Source of the DNA: Brevundimonas sp.
Lineage (GTDB): Bacteria; Pseudomonadota; Alphaproteobacteria; Caulobacterales; Caulobacteraceae
DNA: 64,000 bases
Reading direction: 5' to 3'
Assembly: GCA_016742215.1 (NCBI GenBank)
Contig: JACVCC010000004.1
Span: 309,006 to 373,005, forward strand
The position numbers and the translations under genes were made by a program. Within the stretch, counting starts at the first letter, position 1. Each line of letters opens with the position of its first letter. A model generated the notes under the pieces. The model saw only the letters and a list, made by a program, of their open reading frames with translations. It was not told the origin of the DNA and did not search any database. Below are positions 17,245-26,565 of the stretch, in pieces.

Positions 17245-18474
17245 ATGCGGCGTGTCGTTGTCACCGGCCTGGGCATCGTCTCCTCCATCGGAACGGGGGC
17301 CCAAGAGGTCACCGCCTCGCTGCGCGAAGCGAAATCGGGCGTTCAGCACGCCCCGGACCACGCCGCGCACGGCTTCCGCTCGCAGGTCTGGGCGCCGCCT
17401 TCCATGGGCGCGACCGCAGAGGACTGGGCCGACAAGGTCGACCGCCGCGCCGCCCGCTTCCTCGCCAACGGCACGGCCTGGGCGCACATCGCCTTCGACG
17501 AGGCCCTGAAGGACTCGGGCCTGTCGGCCGACGAGATCAAGGACCCGCGCATCGGTCTGGTGGTCGGCGAGGGCGGTCCCTCCACGCAGGTGATCCTGCA
17601 GGCGGCCCAGACGACCGTCGAAAAGGGTTCGCCCAAGCGCATCGGGCCTTTCGCGGTGCCGAAGGCCATGGCCTCGGGTCCGTCGGCCGTGCTCGCCACC
17701 TGGTTCGAGCTGAAGGGCATCAACTATTCGATCAGCTCGGCCTGCGCGACCAGCGCCCACTGCATCGGCGCGGCCGCCGAGCAGATCGCCTGGGGCAAGC
17801 AGGACGTGGTGTTCGCCGGCGGCTGCGAGGATATCGACTGGTCGATGTCGAACATGTTCGACGCCATGGGCGCCATGTCGTCCAACTTCAACGAAACGCC
17901 TTCGGTCGCCTCGCGCGCCTATGACAAGGACCGCGACGGCTTCGTCATCGCCGGCGGCGCCGCCATCGTGGTGCTGGAAGAGTACCAGCGCGCCGTGGCG
18001 CGTGGCGCGAAGATCTATGCCGAGGTCACCGGCTATGCCGCCAACTCGGACGGCTACGACATGGTGGCTCCGTCGGGCGAGGGCGCCGAGCGCTGCATGA
18101 AGCTGGCGCTGGAAATGGCCGGCAATCCGAAGATCGACTACCTGAACCCGCACGGCACCTCGACGCCGGTCGGCGACAGCAAGGAGATGGGCGCGGTGCG
18201 CAACGTCTTCGGCGAACAGCTGCCGATGATCTCCTCGACCAAGTCGCTGACGGGCCACTCGCTGGGCGCCGCCGGCGCGCAGGAGGCGATCTACTGCCTG
18301 CTGATGATGGACAACGACTTCGCGGCCGAAAGCGCCCACATCGAGAACCTCGACCCCGAGTTCGAGGGAATGCCGATCCTGCGCAAACGCCACGACGGTC
18401 CGCTGAAGCACGTCATGTCGAACTCGTTCGGCTTCGGCGGCACCAACGGCACCCTGATCCTGTCGAAGGTCTGA
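17245..18474 (+). CDS. fabB: 3-oxoacyl-ACP synthase I FabB
   Basis: Condensing enzyme that elongates the cis-3-decenoyl-ACP made by FabA. The 409 residues carry the Cys-His-His triad: Cys167 in SSACATSAH, His in NPHGTSTPVGD and His in LTGHSLGAAGAQE. The C-terminal SNSFGFGGTNGTL is canonical. The SD AAGGAAACC precedes the ATG. Confidence 0.97.
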   Translation: MRRVVVTGLGIVSSIGTGAQEVTASLREAKSGVQHAPDHAAHGFRSQVWAPPSMGATAEDWADKVDRRAARFLANGTAWAHIAFDEALKDSGLSADEIKDPRIGLVVGEGGPSTQVILQAAQTTVEKGSPKRIGPFAVPKAMASGPSAVLATWFELKGINYSISSACATSAHCIGAAAEQIAWGKQDVVFAGGCEDIDWSMSNMFDAMGAMSSNFNETPSVASRAYDKDRDGFVIAGGAAIVVLEEYQRAVARGAKIYAEVTGYAANSDGYDMVAPSGEGAERCMKLALEMAGNPKIDYLNPHGTSTPVGDSKEMGAVRNVFGEQLPMISSTKSLTGHSLGAAGAQEAIYCLLMMDNDFAAESAHIENLDPEFEGMPILRKRHDGPLKHVMSNSFGFGGTNGTLILSKV

Positions 18475-18481
18475 TCCCTCT

Positions 18482-19027
18482 CTAGAGGTTCGAGTGTTCG
18501 GTGGTTCGGTCCAGTCCGAGCGACCGCTCGATGCAGGCCAGCGCCCGGTTCCGTGAGGCCTGGCGCGCCTGCAGATCCGGGGTGAAGAAGTCGGCCAGGC
18601 CGAAGCTGACCGTGACCGTCCGGGCCCGCCCGATGCAGATCCAGGACAGGGTGTCGTCCGCCAGCCGGGCCTCGACCAGCACCAGCGGAACCTCGGTCAT
18701 CGCTTCATGCGTCACGCCGGTCAGGGCCGCGCGCGCACAGTCGTAGTCCGGCTGCTCGCCGCCCAGACAGGTCTCGGCGGGTCGGAACAGGGTGTAGGGG
18801 ACGGGCACGGGATGGAATCCACGGGCGGTCAGGGCGGCCACCGCATCCTCGGTCTGTGTCCGGGCCTCATAGCCGATGCCGCGGACCATCACCGCCATGG
18901 GCCACTTCATCGGCGGCGGCGCCGTCGGATAGGACGGCTGCAACGGCGGAACCGCCTCCTGCGCGACAACCGGCCCAGGCGCGAGACCAAGGGCTGCGAA
19001 CAACGCGATCCAGCCGGATACTCTCAT
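18482..19027 (-). CDS. Exported protein of unknown function
   Basis: A 181-residue protein with a signal peptide (FAALGLAPGPVVAQ). It contains KWPMAVMVRGIGYEARTQTEDAVAALTARGFHPV and several Cys (TCLGGEQPDYDCARA, WICIG, ALACIERSLG) that could form disulfides. I recognise no family. The start at 19027 is chosen for the signal peptide; the track start at 19483 is antisense to fabI. It lies inverted between fabB and fabI, interrupting a cluster that is contiguous in many relatives. Confidence 0.7.
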   Translation of the reverse strand: MRVSGWIALFAALGLAPGPVVAQEAVPPLQPSYPTAPPPMKWPMAVMVRGIGYEARTQTEDAVAALTARGFHPVPVPYTLFRPAETCLGGEQPDYDCARAALTGVTHEAMTEVPLVLVEARLADDTLSWICIGRARTVTVSFGLADFFTPDLQARQASRNRALACIERSLGLDRTTEHSNL

Positions 19028-19180
19028 CGTGTCCCTCCTGCCGTTGCGGGCCCGCGGGCGCCTCAGCCCGATACCATCGTCTTCTCGCCCGATGATCAAC
19101 CTGTCGGTCCCTGACCCGTCCCACTTGCTCCTGATGGCGCAGCCGTCCAGAAAGGCGCCATTGATTTGAGGAGAGCGCCG

Positions 19181-20002
19181 ATGGCCGCCGAATCCGCCTG
19201 GAACATGCCCAAGGGCGAACTGATGAAGGGCAAGAAGGGCCTGATCATGGGGGTGGCGAACGCCAACTCCATCGCTTGGGGCATCGCCCAGCAGCTGGCC
19301 GCCCAAGGCGCCGAACTGGCCTTCACCTACCTCGGCGAAGGGCTGGAGCGCCGCGTCCGCCCGCTGGCCGAGAGCGTCGGCGCCAAGCTGATCGTCCCGG
19401 CCGACGTCACCGACGACGCCTCGATGGACGCCTGTTTCGAGGAACTGGAAAAGACCTTCGGCACGATCGACTTCGTCGTCCACTCGGTGGCCTTCGCCAA
19501 CAAGAACGAGCTGCAGGGTTCGTTCGTCGACAACACCACGCGCGACAGCTTCCTGCTGGCCATGAACATCTCGGTGTTCAGCTTCGTCGACGTGGCCAAG
19601 CGCGCCGCGAAGCTGATGCCGAACGGCGGCTCGATGGTCACCATGACCTACCTCGGCGCCGAGCGGGCCATCCCGAACTACAACACCATGGGCGTGGCCA
19701 AGGCCGGTCTGGAAGCTGCGACCCGCTACATCGCCCGCGACCTCGGTCCCAAGGGCATTCGCGTCAACGCCATCTCGGCCGGCGCCATGCGCACCCTGTC
19801 GCTGGCGGGCATCTCGGGCGGTCGCGGCATGATCGCCCAGGGCCGCGCCATGTCGGCGATGAAGGAGGACACCTCGATGGAGGGCGTCGCCGGCGCCGCC
19901 CTTTGGCTGTGCTCGGACCTAGGCTTCTCGACCACGGGCGAAGTCGTCCACGTCGACGCCGGCTTCCACATGATGGGTCTGGGCGACAGCGAGGAGGCGT
20001 AA
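19181..20002 (+). CDS. fabI: Enoyl-ACP reductase FabI
   Basis: NADH-dependent enoyl-ACP reductase, last step of each elongation cycle and the target of triclosan-type inhibitors. The 273-residue reading from ATG 19181 (SD GAGGAG) has KGLIMGVANANSIAWGIAQQLAAQGAEL, HSVAFANKNELQG, and the Tyr-x6-Lys pair in NYNTMGVAKAGLEA. The track start at 19166 adds five residues with no separate SD. Confidence 0.97.
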   Translation: MAAESAWNMPKGELMKGKKGLIMGVANANSIAWGIAQQLAAQGAELAFTYLGEGLERRVRPLAESVGAKLIVPADVTDDASMDACFEELEKTFGTIDFVVHSVAFANKNELQGSFVDNTTRDSFLLAMNISVFSFVDVAKRAAKLMPNGGSMVTMTYLGAERAIPNYNTMGVAKAGLEAATRYIARDLGPKGIRVNAISAGAMRTLSLAGISGGRGMIAQGRAMSAMKEDTSMEGVAGAALWLCSDLGFSTTGEVVHVDAGFHMMGLGDSEEA

Positions 20003-20040
20003 GCCTTCCCCTCGATCCAGCCGGCCGGTAAGCGCGAGGG

Positions 20041-21207
20041 ATGACCACCTCGCGCCTGCCCGTTTCCGTCTTCACCGCCGCCGCCGTTGGCACAGTGATC
20101 GGCTTCGGCGGCACGGTCGCGCTGGTGGTGCAGGCCGGGCAGGTGCTGGGCGCGTCGCCGGCGCAGATCGTCTCCATGGTCACCGCCCTGTGCCTCGGCA
20201 TCGGCGTGCCCGGAATGCTGCTCAGCTGGCGGCTGAAGGTTCCGATCATTCTGGCCTGGTCCACGCCGGGAGCGGCCCTGCTGGCGGCCTCGACCCTCGG
20301 CCTCGGCTGGCCGACCGCGATCGGCGCCTTCATGCTGGCCGGCGCGATGATGGTCGTGACGGGGCTGGTCCCGGCGTTGGGCCGGCTGGCGGCGCGCATC
20401 CCCGGCGGCATCGCCTCGGCCATGCTGGCGGGCGTGCTGCTGCCGTTCTGCATCAAGCTGTTCCTGGTCTTCCCGACCGATATCGCGCTCGCCGCAGGCC
20501 TGTTCGCCGTCTTCCTGGTCATGCGTCGTCTGGCGCCGACGTGGGCCCTGCCCGCCGTACTGGTCGGCGCCTTCGCAGTGCTCGCCGTCCGGGGTCAGGT
20601 CACCCTGCCGCCCGGAACCGGAGCCTTCGGCGAACTTCACCCGGTTCTGCCGGTGTTCGACCCGGTCGCCGCGATCAGCCTGGCCGTGCCGCTGTTCCTC
20701 GTGACTCTCGTCTCGCAGAACCTGCCGGGGCTGGTGGTGCTGAAGGCCTCGGGGTTCGAGCCGCCGCCCGGACCGCTGTTGCTGTCGACCGGCCTGGCGA
20801 CGGTCGTGCTGGCGCCGTTCGGGGCCTACGGGATCAATCTGGCGGCTATCGTGGCGGCCATCTGCACCGGTCCGGACGCCCATCCGGATCCGTCGCGCAG
20901 GTGGTGGGTCAGGGTGATCTACGGGGCCCTTTATCTGGTCGTCGCCCTGTTCGCCGCGCCGCTGGCCGGGCTGTTCATCGCCATGCCGTCGGCGGCTCTG
21001 GCGGTGCTGACGGGTCTGGCCCTTATCGGACCGCTGACGGGCGCCCTGACCGGCGCCATGGCCGAGCCGAAGGACCGGGAAGGGGCCGTCATCGCGTTCG
21101 CGGCCACCGCCTCGGGCGTGGCCCTGTTCGGCATCGGCTCGGCCTTCTGGGGCCTGCTGGCGGGCTTCTTGGCGCTGGCGGCGCTTCGCTGGCGCAAGGC
21201 GGGCTGA
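20041..21207 (+). CDS. benE: BenE family benzoate/H+ symporter-like protein
   Basis: A 388-residue, very hydrophobic transporter with about 11-12 membrane segments. It shows BenE-family sequences such as GIGVPGMLLSWRLKVPIILAWSTPGAALL, LPFCIKLFLVFP and SQNLPGLVVLKASGFEPP near the centre. Family members import benzoate, but no benzoate degradation genes are adjacent, so the substrate here is uncertain. It starts 38 bp after fabI. Confidence 0.88.
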   Translation: MTTSRLPVSVFTAAAVGTVIGFGGTVALVVQAGQVLGASPAQIVSMVTALCLGIGVPGMLLSWRLKVPIILAWSTPGAALLAASTLGLGWPTAIGAFMLAGAMMVVTGLVPALGRLAARIPGGIASAMLAGVLLPFCIKLFLVFPTDIALAAGLFAVFLVMRRLAPTWALPAVLVGAFAVLAVRGQVTLPPGTGAFGELHPVLPVFDPVAAISLAVPLFLVTLVSQNLPGLVVLKASGFEPPPGPLLLSTGLATVVLAPFGAYGINLAAIVAAICTGPDAHPDPSRRWWVRVIYGALYLVVALFAAPLAGLFIAMPSAALAVLTGLALIGPLTGALTGAMAEPKDREGAVIAFAATASGVALFGIGSAFWGLLAGFLALAALRWRKAG

Positions 21208-21293
21208 GCCGCCCTCACGACACTGTGTCCGGTCGCCGACTTTACGGCGACGCCGCCTTCTGGCGCCGTGGCGCTCCGAACAGGAGAACGGCC

Positions 21294-21470
21294 ATGGCGC
21301 ACAAGTTCGAGATCTACAAGGACAAGGCGGGCGAGTTCCGCGTCCGCTTCAAATACAACGCCGAAACTATCTTCTCGACCGAAGGCTATTCGTCGAAGAC
21401 CTCGGCGCAGAACGCCATCGACTCGATCAAGAAGAACGGGCCGGACGCGCCGACCGAGGACAACAGCTAG
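21294..21470 (+). CDS. YegP/DUF1508 family small protein
   Basis: A 58-residue protein consisting of one DUF1508 unit: KFEIYKDKAGEFRVRFKYNAETIFSTEGYSSKTSAQNAIDSIKKN. The SD AGGAGAA lies before the ATG. Family members carry one or two such repeats; the function is not established. The stop overlaps the opposing rimM stop by 4 bp (CTAG). Confidence 0.9.
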   Translation: MAHKFEIYKDKAGEFRVRFKYNAETIFSTEGYSSKTSAQNAIDSIKKNGPDAPTEDNS

Positions 21471-22009
21471 TCCGGCTCGCGCTCGCCGACCTCGGTCGGG
21501 CGAACCGCCAGCAGCCAGCCGTCCGACAGGTGGACGTCCGGCACGGCCTCACGCGTGAAGGGCAGATACCAGGTCGGGCCACCGGTCGCGGGCGCGATCT
21601 CCAGCATGTCCGAGGCGCCGAAGTTCTGGACCGACTTCACCGTGCCCAGCACCGCGCCCTCGGGATCGCGCGCCTGCAGGCCGATCAGGTCGGTCAGGTA
21701 GAACTCGTCCTCTTCCGGGTCGGGCAGGCGGTCGCGCGGGATGAACAGCTTGAGCCCGCGCAGGGCGTCGGCCTGTTCCTTGGTGGCGATCTCCTTCGCC
21801 TTGCCCACCACGCCGTTCTTGTCCGGCCGGCCCGACAGCAAGGTCAGGCCGGTGGAGCCGTCTGCGCGCAGCAGGTCGCGATAGGCCAGCAGCGCCATCG
21901 GGTCGGCCGTATAGGCCGTCACCCGCACATCGCCGCGCACGCCGAACCCGCCGGCCACCTGGGCCACGAGAATGAGTTTGTCGTCCTGCGCCAATCGCTC
22001 GCTCCGCAT
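21467..22009 (-). CDS. rimM: Ribosome maturation factor RimM
   Basis: Assists 30S subunit (16S 3' domain head) maturation and binds S19. The 180 residues include LVAQVAGGFGVRGDVRVTAYTADP and GLKLFIPRDRLPDPEEDEFYLTDLIGLQ, then the PRC-barrel half with GTVKSVQNFGASDMLEI and WYLPFTREAVPDVHL. It follows rpsP on the minus strand. trmD and rplS, which usually come next, are absent here because the opposing yegP gene starts immediately. Confidence 0.95.
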   Translation of the reverse strand: MRSERLAQDDKLILVAQVAGGFGVRGDVRVTAYTADPMALLAYRDLLRADGSTGLTLLSGRPDKNGVVGKAKEIATKEQADALRGLKLFIPRDRLPDPEEDEFYLTDLIGLQARDPEGAVLGTVKSVQNFGASDMLEIAPATGGPTWYLPFTREAVPDVHLSDGWLLAVRPTEVGEREPD

Positions 22010-22030
22010 GGGGTCAGCCCCGGATAGCAG

Positions 22031-22058
22031 AAAGGCGACGCCCGTGGGCGCCGCCTTT
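22031..22058 (-). terminator. Terminator-like hairpin between rpsP and rimM
   Basis: Read on the minus strand, AAAGGCG-GCGCCC...GGGCG-CGCCTTT forms a GC-rich stem ending in TTTCTG. It lies 30-57 bp after the rpsP stop and 22 bp before rimM, so it could attenuate rimM transcription relative to rpsP. Confidence 0.55.
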
Positions 22059-22087
22059 CGATGTTCAGTCCGGCGAACCGGAAGACA

Positions 22088-22639
22088 TCAGCCTTCCGAC
22101 TTCTCTTCGGTCGCTTCTTCAGCAGCGGCTTCAGCGGCCGGAGCCTCTTCAGCGGCGACTTCGGCGGCCGGAGCTTCCTCGGCGGCCGGCTCTTCAGCCG
22201 GAGCGGCGGCGGCAGCGGCGGCTTCAGCCTTGGCGCGCTCGGCGGCTTCAGCGGCTTCCACCTTGGCGGCGGCTTCGGCCTCGGCGCGGTCGGCTTCGCG
22301 CTGGGCGCGCTCGGCGGCGCGTTCCTGCGCCTTCTTGCCCGGCTGGGCCTTGTTCGGGTTGTTGCCCTGGGTCCACTTGACCTTGCCGGCCAGCTCTTCG
22401 TTCTGCGACAGGAAGCGCGCGACGCGGTCGGTCGGCTGGGCGCCCTTCGACAGCCACTCCGAGATGCGGTCGGCCTTCAGGGTGACGCGCGGCTGCTCGC
22501 CGTCGCGCGGCAGCATCGGGTTGTACGAACCCACGCGCTCGATGAACTTGCCGTCGCGCGGAGCGTGCGAGTCGGCGACGACGATGTAGTAGTACGGACG
22601 CTTCTTGGCGCCACCACGGGCCAGACGGATCTTCAGCAT
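22088..22639 (-). CDS. rpsP: 30S ribosomal protein S16 with long acidic Ala/Glu tail
   Basis: The first 80 residues are canonical S16: [41 protein letters not shown] and then [27 protein letters not shown]. About 100 further residues form a highly charged coiled-coil-like helix ([23 protein letters not shown]) and an Ala/Glu-rich tail with repeats of AEEAPAAE. Total 183 residues, more than twice the E. coli length; extended S16 proteins are known in Alphaproteobacteria. It sits 20 bp after ffh. Confidence 0.96.
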   Translation of the reverse strand: MLKIRLARGGAKKRPYYYIVVADSHAPRDGKFIERVGSYNPMLPRDGEQPRVTLKADRISEWLSKGAQPTDRVARFLSQNEELAGKVKWTQGNNPNKAQPGKKAQERAAERAQREADRAEAEAAAKVEAAEAAERAKAEAAAAAAAPAEEPAAEEAPAAEVAAEEAPAAEAAAEEATEEKSEG

Positions 22640-22658
22640 TTCAGGTCTCTTTCGGTAG

Positions 22659-24182
22659 TCAGTTCTTTTTGGGGAAGCCGGGGAGGCCCGGAAGCCCTCC
22701 CGGAAGTTGTCCGCCGCCCAGGCCGGCGAGCCGGTCCTGAATGGCTTTCAGTTCGTCGGCGCTCGGCTCGGGCATCTTGCCCCCGCCCATCGCCTTCAGG
22801 CGGGCCATGTCCGGACCGCCCATTCCTCCGCCGCCGAGGCCGCCCAGCATGGCGGCCATCTGCTGCATCTTCTTCGGCCCGCCCCGCGACAGCGACTTGA
22901 CCATGTCGGCCATCTGCCGGTGCTGCTTGAGCAGGCGGTTGATCTCCTGGACCTCGACCCCGGCGCCGGCGGCGATGCGCTTCTTGCGGCTGGCGTTCAG
23001 CAGGTCGGGCTTCTTGCGCTCGGCCTTGGTCATCGAGCTGATGATCGCTTCCTGACGGGCGATCATGCGGTCGTCGACATTGGCGTCGGCCATCTGGGCC
23101 TTCATTTTCGCGACACCGGGCAGCATGCCCATGATGCCCTGAAGACCGCCCATCTTTTTCATCTGCTGAAGCTGGGCGGCGAGGTCGTTCAGGTCGAACT
23201 GCCCCTTGGCCAGCTTGCGGGCCATGGCCTCGGCCTTGGAGGCGTCCAGCTCCTGGCTGGCCTTCTCGACCAGGGCGACGATGTCGCCCTGACCCAGGAT
23301 GCGGCCGGCGACACGGCGGGCATCGAAGACGTCCAGCGCATCGACCTTTTCGCCGGCGCCGAGATACTTGATCGGCAGGCCGGTGACGGCGCGCATCGAC
23401 AGCATGGCGCCGCCGCGGCCGTCGCCGTCGGCGCGGGTCAGCACCAGGCCGGTCAGCGGCAGGCGTTCGTGGAAGGCGCGGGCGGTGCGGACGGCGTCCT
23501 GACCGGTCAGGCTGTCGGCGACCAGCAGGGTCTCGACCGGCTTGGCGACGGCGGCCACCTCGGCCACCTCGGCCATCAGGGCCTCGTCCAGGGTGATCCG
23601 GCCGGCGGTGTCGAGGATCAGGACGTCGAAGCCCTGCAGCTTGGCGGACTGCAGCGCGCGTTTGGTGATCTGGACCGCGCTCTCGCCCTTCACGATCGGA
23701 AGGGTCGTGACCTCGATCTGCTTGCCGAGGGTCTCGAGCTGCTCCATGGCCGCCGGACGACGCGTGTCCAGCGAGGCCATCATGACCTTCTTGCGGTCGA
23801 ACTTCGTCAGACGCAGCGCCAGCTTGGCCGAGGTCGTGGTCTTGCCCGAGCCCTGCAGACCGGCCATCAGGATGACGGCGGGCGGCGTGGCGTTCAGGTT
23901 GACCGGGACAGGCTCCTCGCCGCCCAGCATCTCGATCAGGCCGTCGTAGACGATCTTGACCACCTGATCGGCCGGCTTGACCGAACGGATGACCTCTTCG
24001 CCGGTGGCGCGCTCGGTGGCGAAGGCGATGAAGTCCTTGACGACGGGCAGGGCGACGTCGGCCTCGAGCAGCGCCACGCGAACCTCGCGCATCGCCTCGG
24101 CGACATCCTTTTCGGACAGGGCGCCGCGACCGGTGATCCGGTCGAAGACGCCTGTCAGCCGCTCGTTCAGAGCCTCGAACAT
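22659..24182 (-). CDS. ffh: Signal recognition particle protein Ffh
   Basis: SRP54-type GTPase that binds signal peptides and 4.5S RNA and docks on FtsY. The N domain ([15 protein letters not shown]) is followed by the G domain with [43 protein letters not shown] and [13 protein letters not shown]. The Met-rich M domain follows ([20 protein letters not shown]), ending in a Gly/Met-rich tail. 507 residues. Gene order ffh-rpsP-rimM. No 4.5S RNA gene was seen nearby. Confidence 0.97.
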   Translation of the reverse strand: MFEALNERLTGVFDRITGRGALSEKDVAEAMREVRVALLEADVALPVVKDFIAFATERATGEEVIRSVKPADQVVKIVYDGLIEMLGGEEPVPVNLNATPPAVILMAGLQGSGKTTTSAKLALRLTKFDRKKVMMASLDTRRPAAMEQLETLGKQIEVTTLPIVKGESAVQITKRALQSAKLQGFDVLILDTAGRITLDEALMAEVAEVAAVAKPVETLLVADSLTGQDAVRTARAFHERLPLTGLVLTRADGDGRGGAMLSMRAVTGLPIKYLGAGEKVDALDVFDARRVAGRILGQGDIVALVEKASQELDASKAEAMARKLAKGQFDLNDLAAQLQQMKKMGGLQGIMGMLPGVAKMKAQMADANVDDRMIARQEAIISSMTKAERKKPDLLNASRKKRIAAGAGVEVQEINRLLKQHRQMADMVKSLSRGGPKKMQQMAAMLGGLGGGGMGGPDMARLKAMGGGKMPEPSADELKAIQDRLAGLGGGQLPGGLPGLPGFPKKN

Positions 24183-24289
24183 TCACTACCTCGTTTGGCG
24201 CAGGTGAAACGGCTCCATACGACAACGGCCTCTGGCGACGATCACGTCGGCAGAGGGTTCTCGCCCACCTCGTCCGGACATCCCTGAAG

Positions 24290-24316
24290 CGCTAACGCTA
24301 CGCTGCTTGAGCGCGG
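24290..24316. repeat. Half copy of the TGCTTGAG palindromic repeat
   Basis: GCTAACGCTACGCTGCTTGAGCGCGG matches the left half of the palindromes at 30301-30379 (reverse complement) and 61711-61796 (GCTAMCGCTCGC...CGCTGCTTGAG). The right half CTCAAGCA is missing. The rest of the 292-bp gap 24183-24474 holds no gene that I can support. Confidence 0.5.
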
Positions 24317-24420
24317 GAACCGGGGTCGTGTGGGAGGAGACGCGAGGTTCACTTGCGTCGGAAGCGGCGGCTTATGGCGGAAAAGTCAGGCCAAGACAAG
24401 GCGCGGGCGGCAGCCGACCC

Positions 24421-24449
24421 TTGTCAGCCCTGCAGGGTCATCGTCTAGT
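24421..24449 (+). promoter_or_regulatory. Possible promoter of the S9 peptidase gene
   Basis: TTGTCA and TCTAGT are separated by 17 bp, 26 bp ahead of the ATG at 24475. This is a sigma-70-like spacing, but the -10 match is weak. Confidence 0.25.
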
Positions 24450-24474
24450 CCGCACCGAACAGGGAGCTGAACAC

Positions 24475-26448
24475 ATGATCCGCAGGACTGTCCGCCCGTT
24501 GGCCCTCGCCGCCGTACTGCTGGCGACCACCGCCCCGCTGGCCATCGCCCAGACCGCCGAGGCGCCTCAGCGGCGTGAGGTCGGGGCGCTCGTCTATGAC
24601 GGCGTGCCGGCGATCCCGGCCAGCCTGCGCCCGCAGATCCAGCGGTATCGCAACGCCCGCGGCGCCGGCTTCCAGGACTGGATGGCCGACGGCTCCATCC
24701 TGATCAGCACCCGCTTCGGCGAAACCTCCCAGCTGCACCGCGTCGCCGCCCCAGGCGCCGACCGCCGTCAGCTGACCTTCTTCGGCGAGCCGATCGGCGG
24801 CGCCGCGGTGATCCCGGGCACCAACCGCTACGCCTATTCCCGCGACTCCGGCGGGGCCGAGTATTTCCAGATCTATCTGGCCGCAGAACATGGCGGCGAG
24901 GTCGCCCTGACCGAGGCCGGCACCCGCAACCAGAACCTGCTCTTCTCCCGCGACGGCAGGACCGCCTACTGGTCCCAGGTCCGCCCGGGCCAGTCGACCT
25001 ATGAGATCATCCAGGGCAGCGTCGAACGTCCGGGCGAGCGCCGCGTCGTCTATCGGGCCGAGGGCAGCTGGGCGCCGGCGGATGTCTCCGCCGACGGCCG
25101 CACCCTGCTGATGAGCCGCTACATCTCCGTGCAGGAGAGCGAACTGTGGGTGCTGGACCTGACGACCGGTCAGGCGCGGGAGCTGCGACCGACCGACGGG
25201 AAGATTTCCTGGGGCGACGCCTCGCTGACTCCGGACGGCCGCAGCGTCATCGCCACCAGCGACGAGGGCTCGGACTTCAGCCGGCTAGTTCAGGTCTCGG
25301 TCGCCGACGGATCGGTCACCCCACTGACCGACGATCTGAACTGGGATGTCGAGGGCGTCGAGCTATCCGATGACGGCCGCCTGCTGGCGTACACGGTCAA
25401 CGAGGACGGGTATGCCAAGGTCCATGTGCGCGACCTGCGCACCCGCCGCGCCCTGCCCCAGCCCGAGCTGCCGGTCGGCACCGCAGGCGGTCTGGAGTTC
25501 TCGCCGGATGGCCGCACCCTGGCCCTGACCCTGTCGACGCCCTCCAGCTCGGGCGACGTCTGGACATGGGACGTCGAGAACGGCGGCCTGACCCGCTGGA
25601 CCGAGTCCGAGGTCGGTCCGGTGGATCCCTCGACCTTCGTGACGCCGGAACTGGTCCGCTTCGACTCCTTCGACGGCCTCAGCGTCCCGGCCTTCGTCTA
25701 CAAGCCGCGCGAGATCGACGGCCGCGCGCCGGTCATCATCGACATCCACGGTGGTCCCGAAGGCCAGTCGCGGCCCGGCTTCAATCCCGGCTACCAGCAA
25801 TGGGTCAACGACCTCGGCGCCGTGGTGATCGTGCCGAACGTCCGCGGCTCGACTGGCTACGGCAAGGCCTATGTGGCCATGGACAACGGTCCGCTGCGCC
25901 AGAACTCTGTGAAGGACATCGGCGCCCTGCTGGACTGGATCGCGACCCAGCCCGACCTCGATCCCTCCCGCGTCGTCGTCCACGGCGGCTCGTACGGCGG
26001 CTTCATGGTGCTGGCCGCCAGCGCTGCCTATCCGGACCGTCTGGCCGGCGTGGTGGACATCGTCGGCATCTCGAACTTCGTCAGCTTCCTGCAGAACACC
26101 GAGGGCTATCGCCGCGACCTGCGCCGGGCCGAGTATGGCGACGAGCGCGACCCGGAGATGCGGGCCGTTTTCGACCAGATCTCGCCGCTGAACCTGACCG
26201 ACCGCATGACCGCGCCCTTGCTGGTGATCCAGGGCGCCAACGACCCGCGCGTACCACGCTCGGAAGCCGAACAGATCGTCTCGGCAGTCCGCGGTCACGA
26301 CCGCCCGGTCTGGTATCTGCTGGCGATGGATGAGGGCCACGGCTTCCGAAAGAAGACCAACTCCGACGCCCAGGCCGAGGTGACCAACCTGTTCCTGCGT
26401 CAGGTCTTCGGCCTGCCGACGGACCCGACCGCCGCGGGATCACGCTAG
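24475..26448 (+). CDS. Exported S9 family peptidase (DPP/acylaminoacyl type)
   Basis: A 657-residue secreted serine peptidase. It has a signal peptide (ALAAVLLATTAPLAIAQ), a WD40-like propeller with TolB-type repeats (SRDGRTAYWS, SADGRTLLMS, TPDGRSVIAT, SPDGRTLALT), and a C-terminal hydrolase domain. Catalytic Ser is in GGSYGGFMVLA, Asp in QGANDPRVP and His in DEGHGF. RGSTGYGKAYVAMDNG is family-typical. ATG 24475 follows the SD AGGGAG; the track start at 24307 lacks a signal peptide. It is the second S9 enzyme in the window. Confidence 0.93.
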   Translation: MIRRTVRPLALAAVLLATTAPLAIAQTAEAPQRREVGALVYDGVPAIPASLRPQIQRYRNARGAGFQDWMADGSILISTRFGETSQLHRVAAPGADRRQLTFFGEPIGGAAVIPGTNRYAYSRDSGGAEYFQIYLAAEHGGEVALTEAGTRNQNLLFSRDGRTAYWSQVRPGQSTYEIIQGSVERPGERRVVYRAEGSWAPADVSADGRTLLMSRYISVQESELWVLDLTTGQARELRPTDGKISWGDASLTPDGRSVIATSDEGSDFSRLVQVSVADGSVTPLTDDLNWDVEGVELSDDGRLLAYTVNEDGYAKVHVRDLRTRRALPQPELPVGTAGGLEFSPDGRTLALTLSTPSSSGDVWTWDVENGGLTRWTESEVGPVDPSTFVTPELVRFDSFDGLSVPAFVYKPREIDGRAPVIIDIHGGPEGQSRPGFNPGYQQWVNDLGAVVIVPNVRGSTGYGKAYVAMDNGPLRQNSVKDIGALLDWIATQPDLDPSRVVVHGGSYGGFMVLAASAAYPDRLAGVVDIVGISNFVSFLQNTEGYRRDLRRAEYGDERDPEMRAVFDQISPLNLTDRMTAPLLVIQGANDPRVPRSEAEQIVSAVRGHDRPVWYLLAMDEGHGFRKKTNSDAQAEVTNLFLRQVFGLPTDPTAAGSR

Positions 26449-26565
26449 GTCGAGCCCGAACGGGGATCGAACGCACTTCCGGTTACAGCGTTGGCCTTTG
26501 GCATGGCCGATCCGCAAACCCCTGATACGGTGACGCTTCCAGCCTCCCCGCTGAGAGCATCACAG

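Noticed and set aside
15970-18411. 813-residue minus-strand ORF
   Set aside because: Antisense across three well-supported genes (SH3, fabA, fabB).
20041-21207. Benzoate catabolism locus
   Set aside because: Only the BenE-like transporter is present; no benABCD or catechol genes nearby.
22633-24225. 530-residue minus ORF overlapping ffh
   Set aside because: Frame-shifted shadow of ffh (Arg/Gly/Pro-rich); ffh itself is unambiguous.
24183-24474. 4.5S RNA (ffs) or tRNA next to ffh
   Set aside because: No SRP RNA tetraloop helix or cloverleaf could be traced; only a half palindromic repeat was seen.
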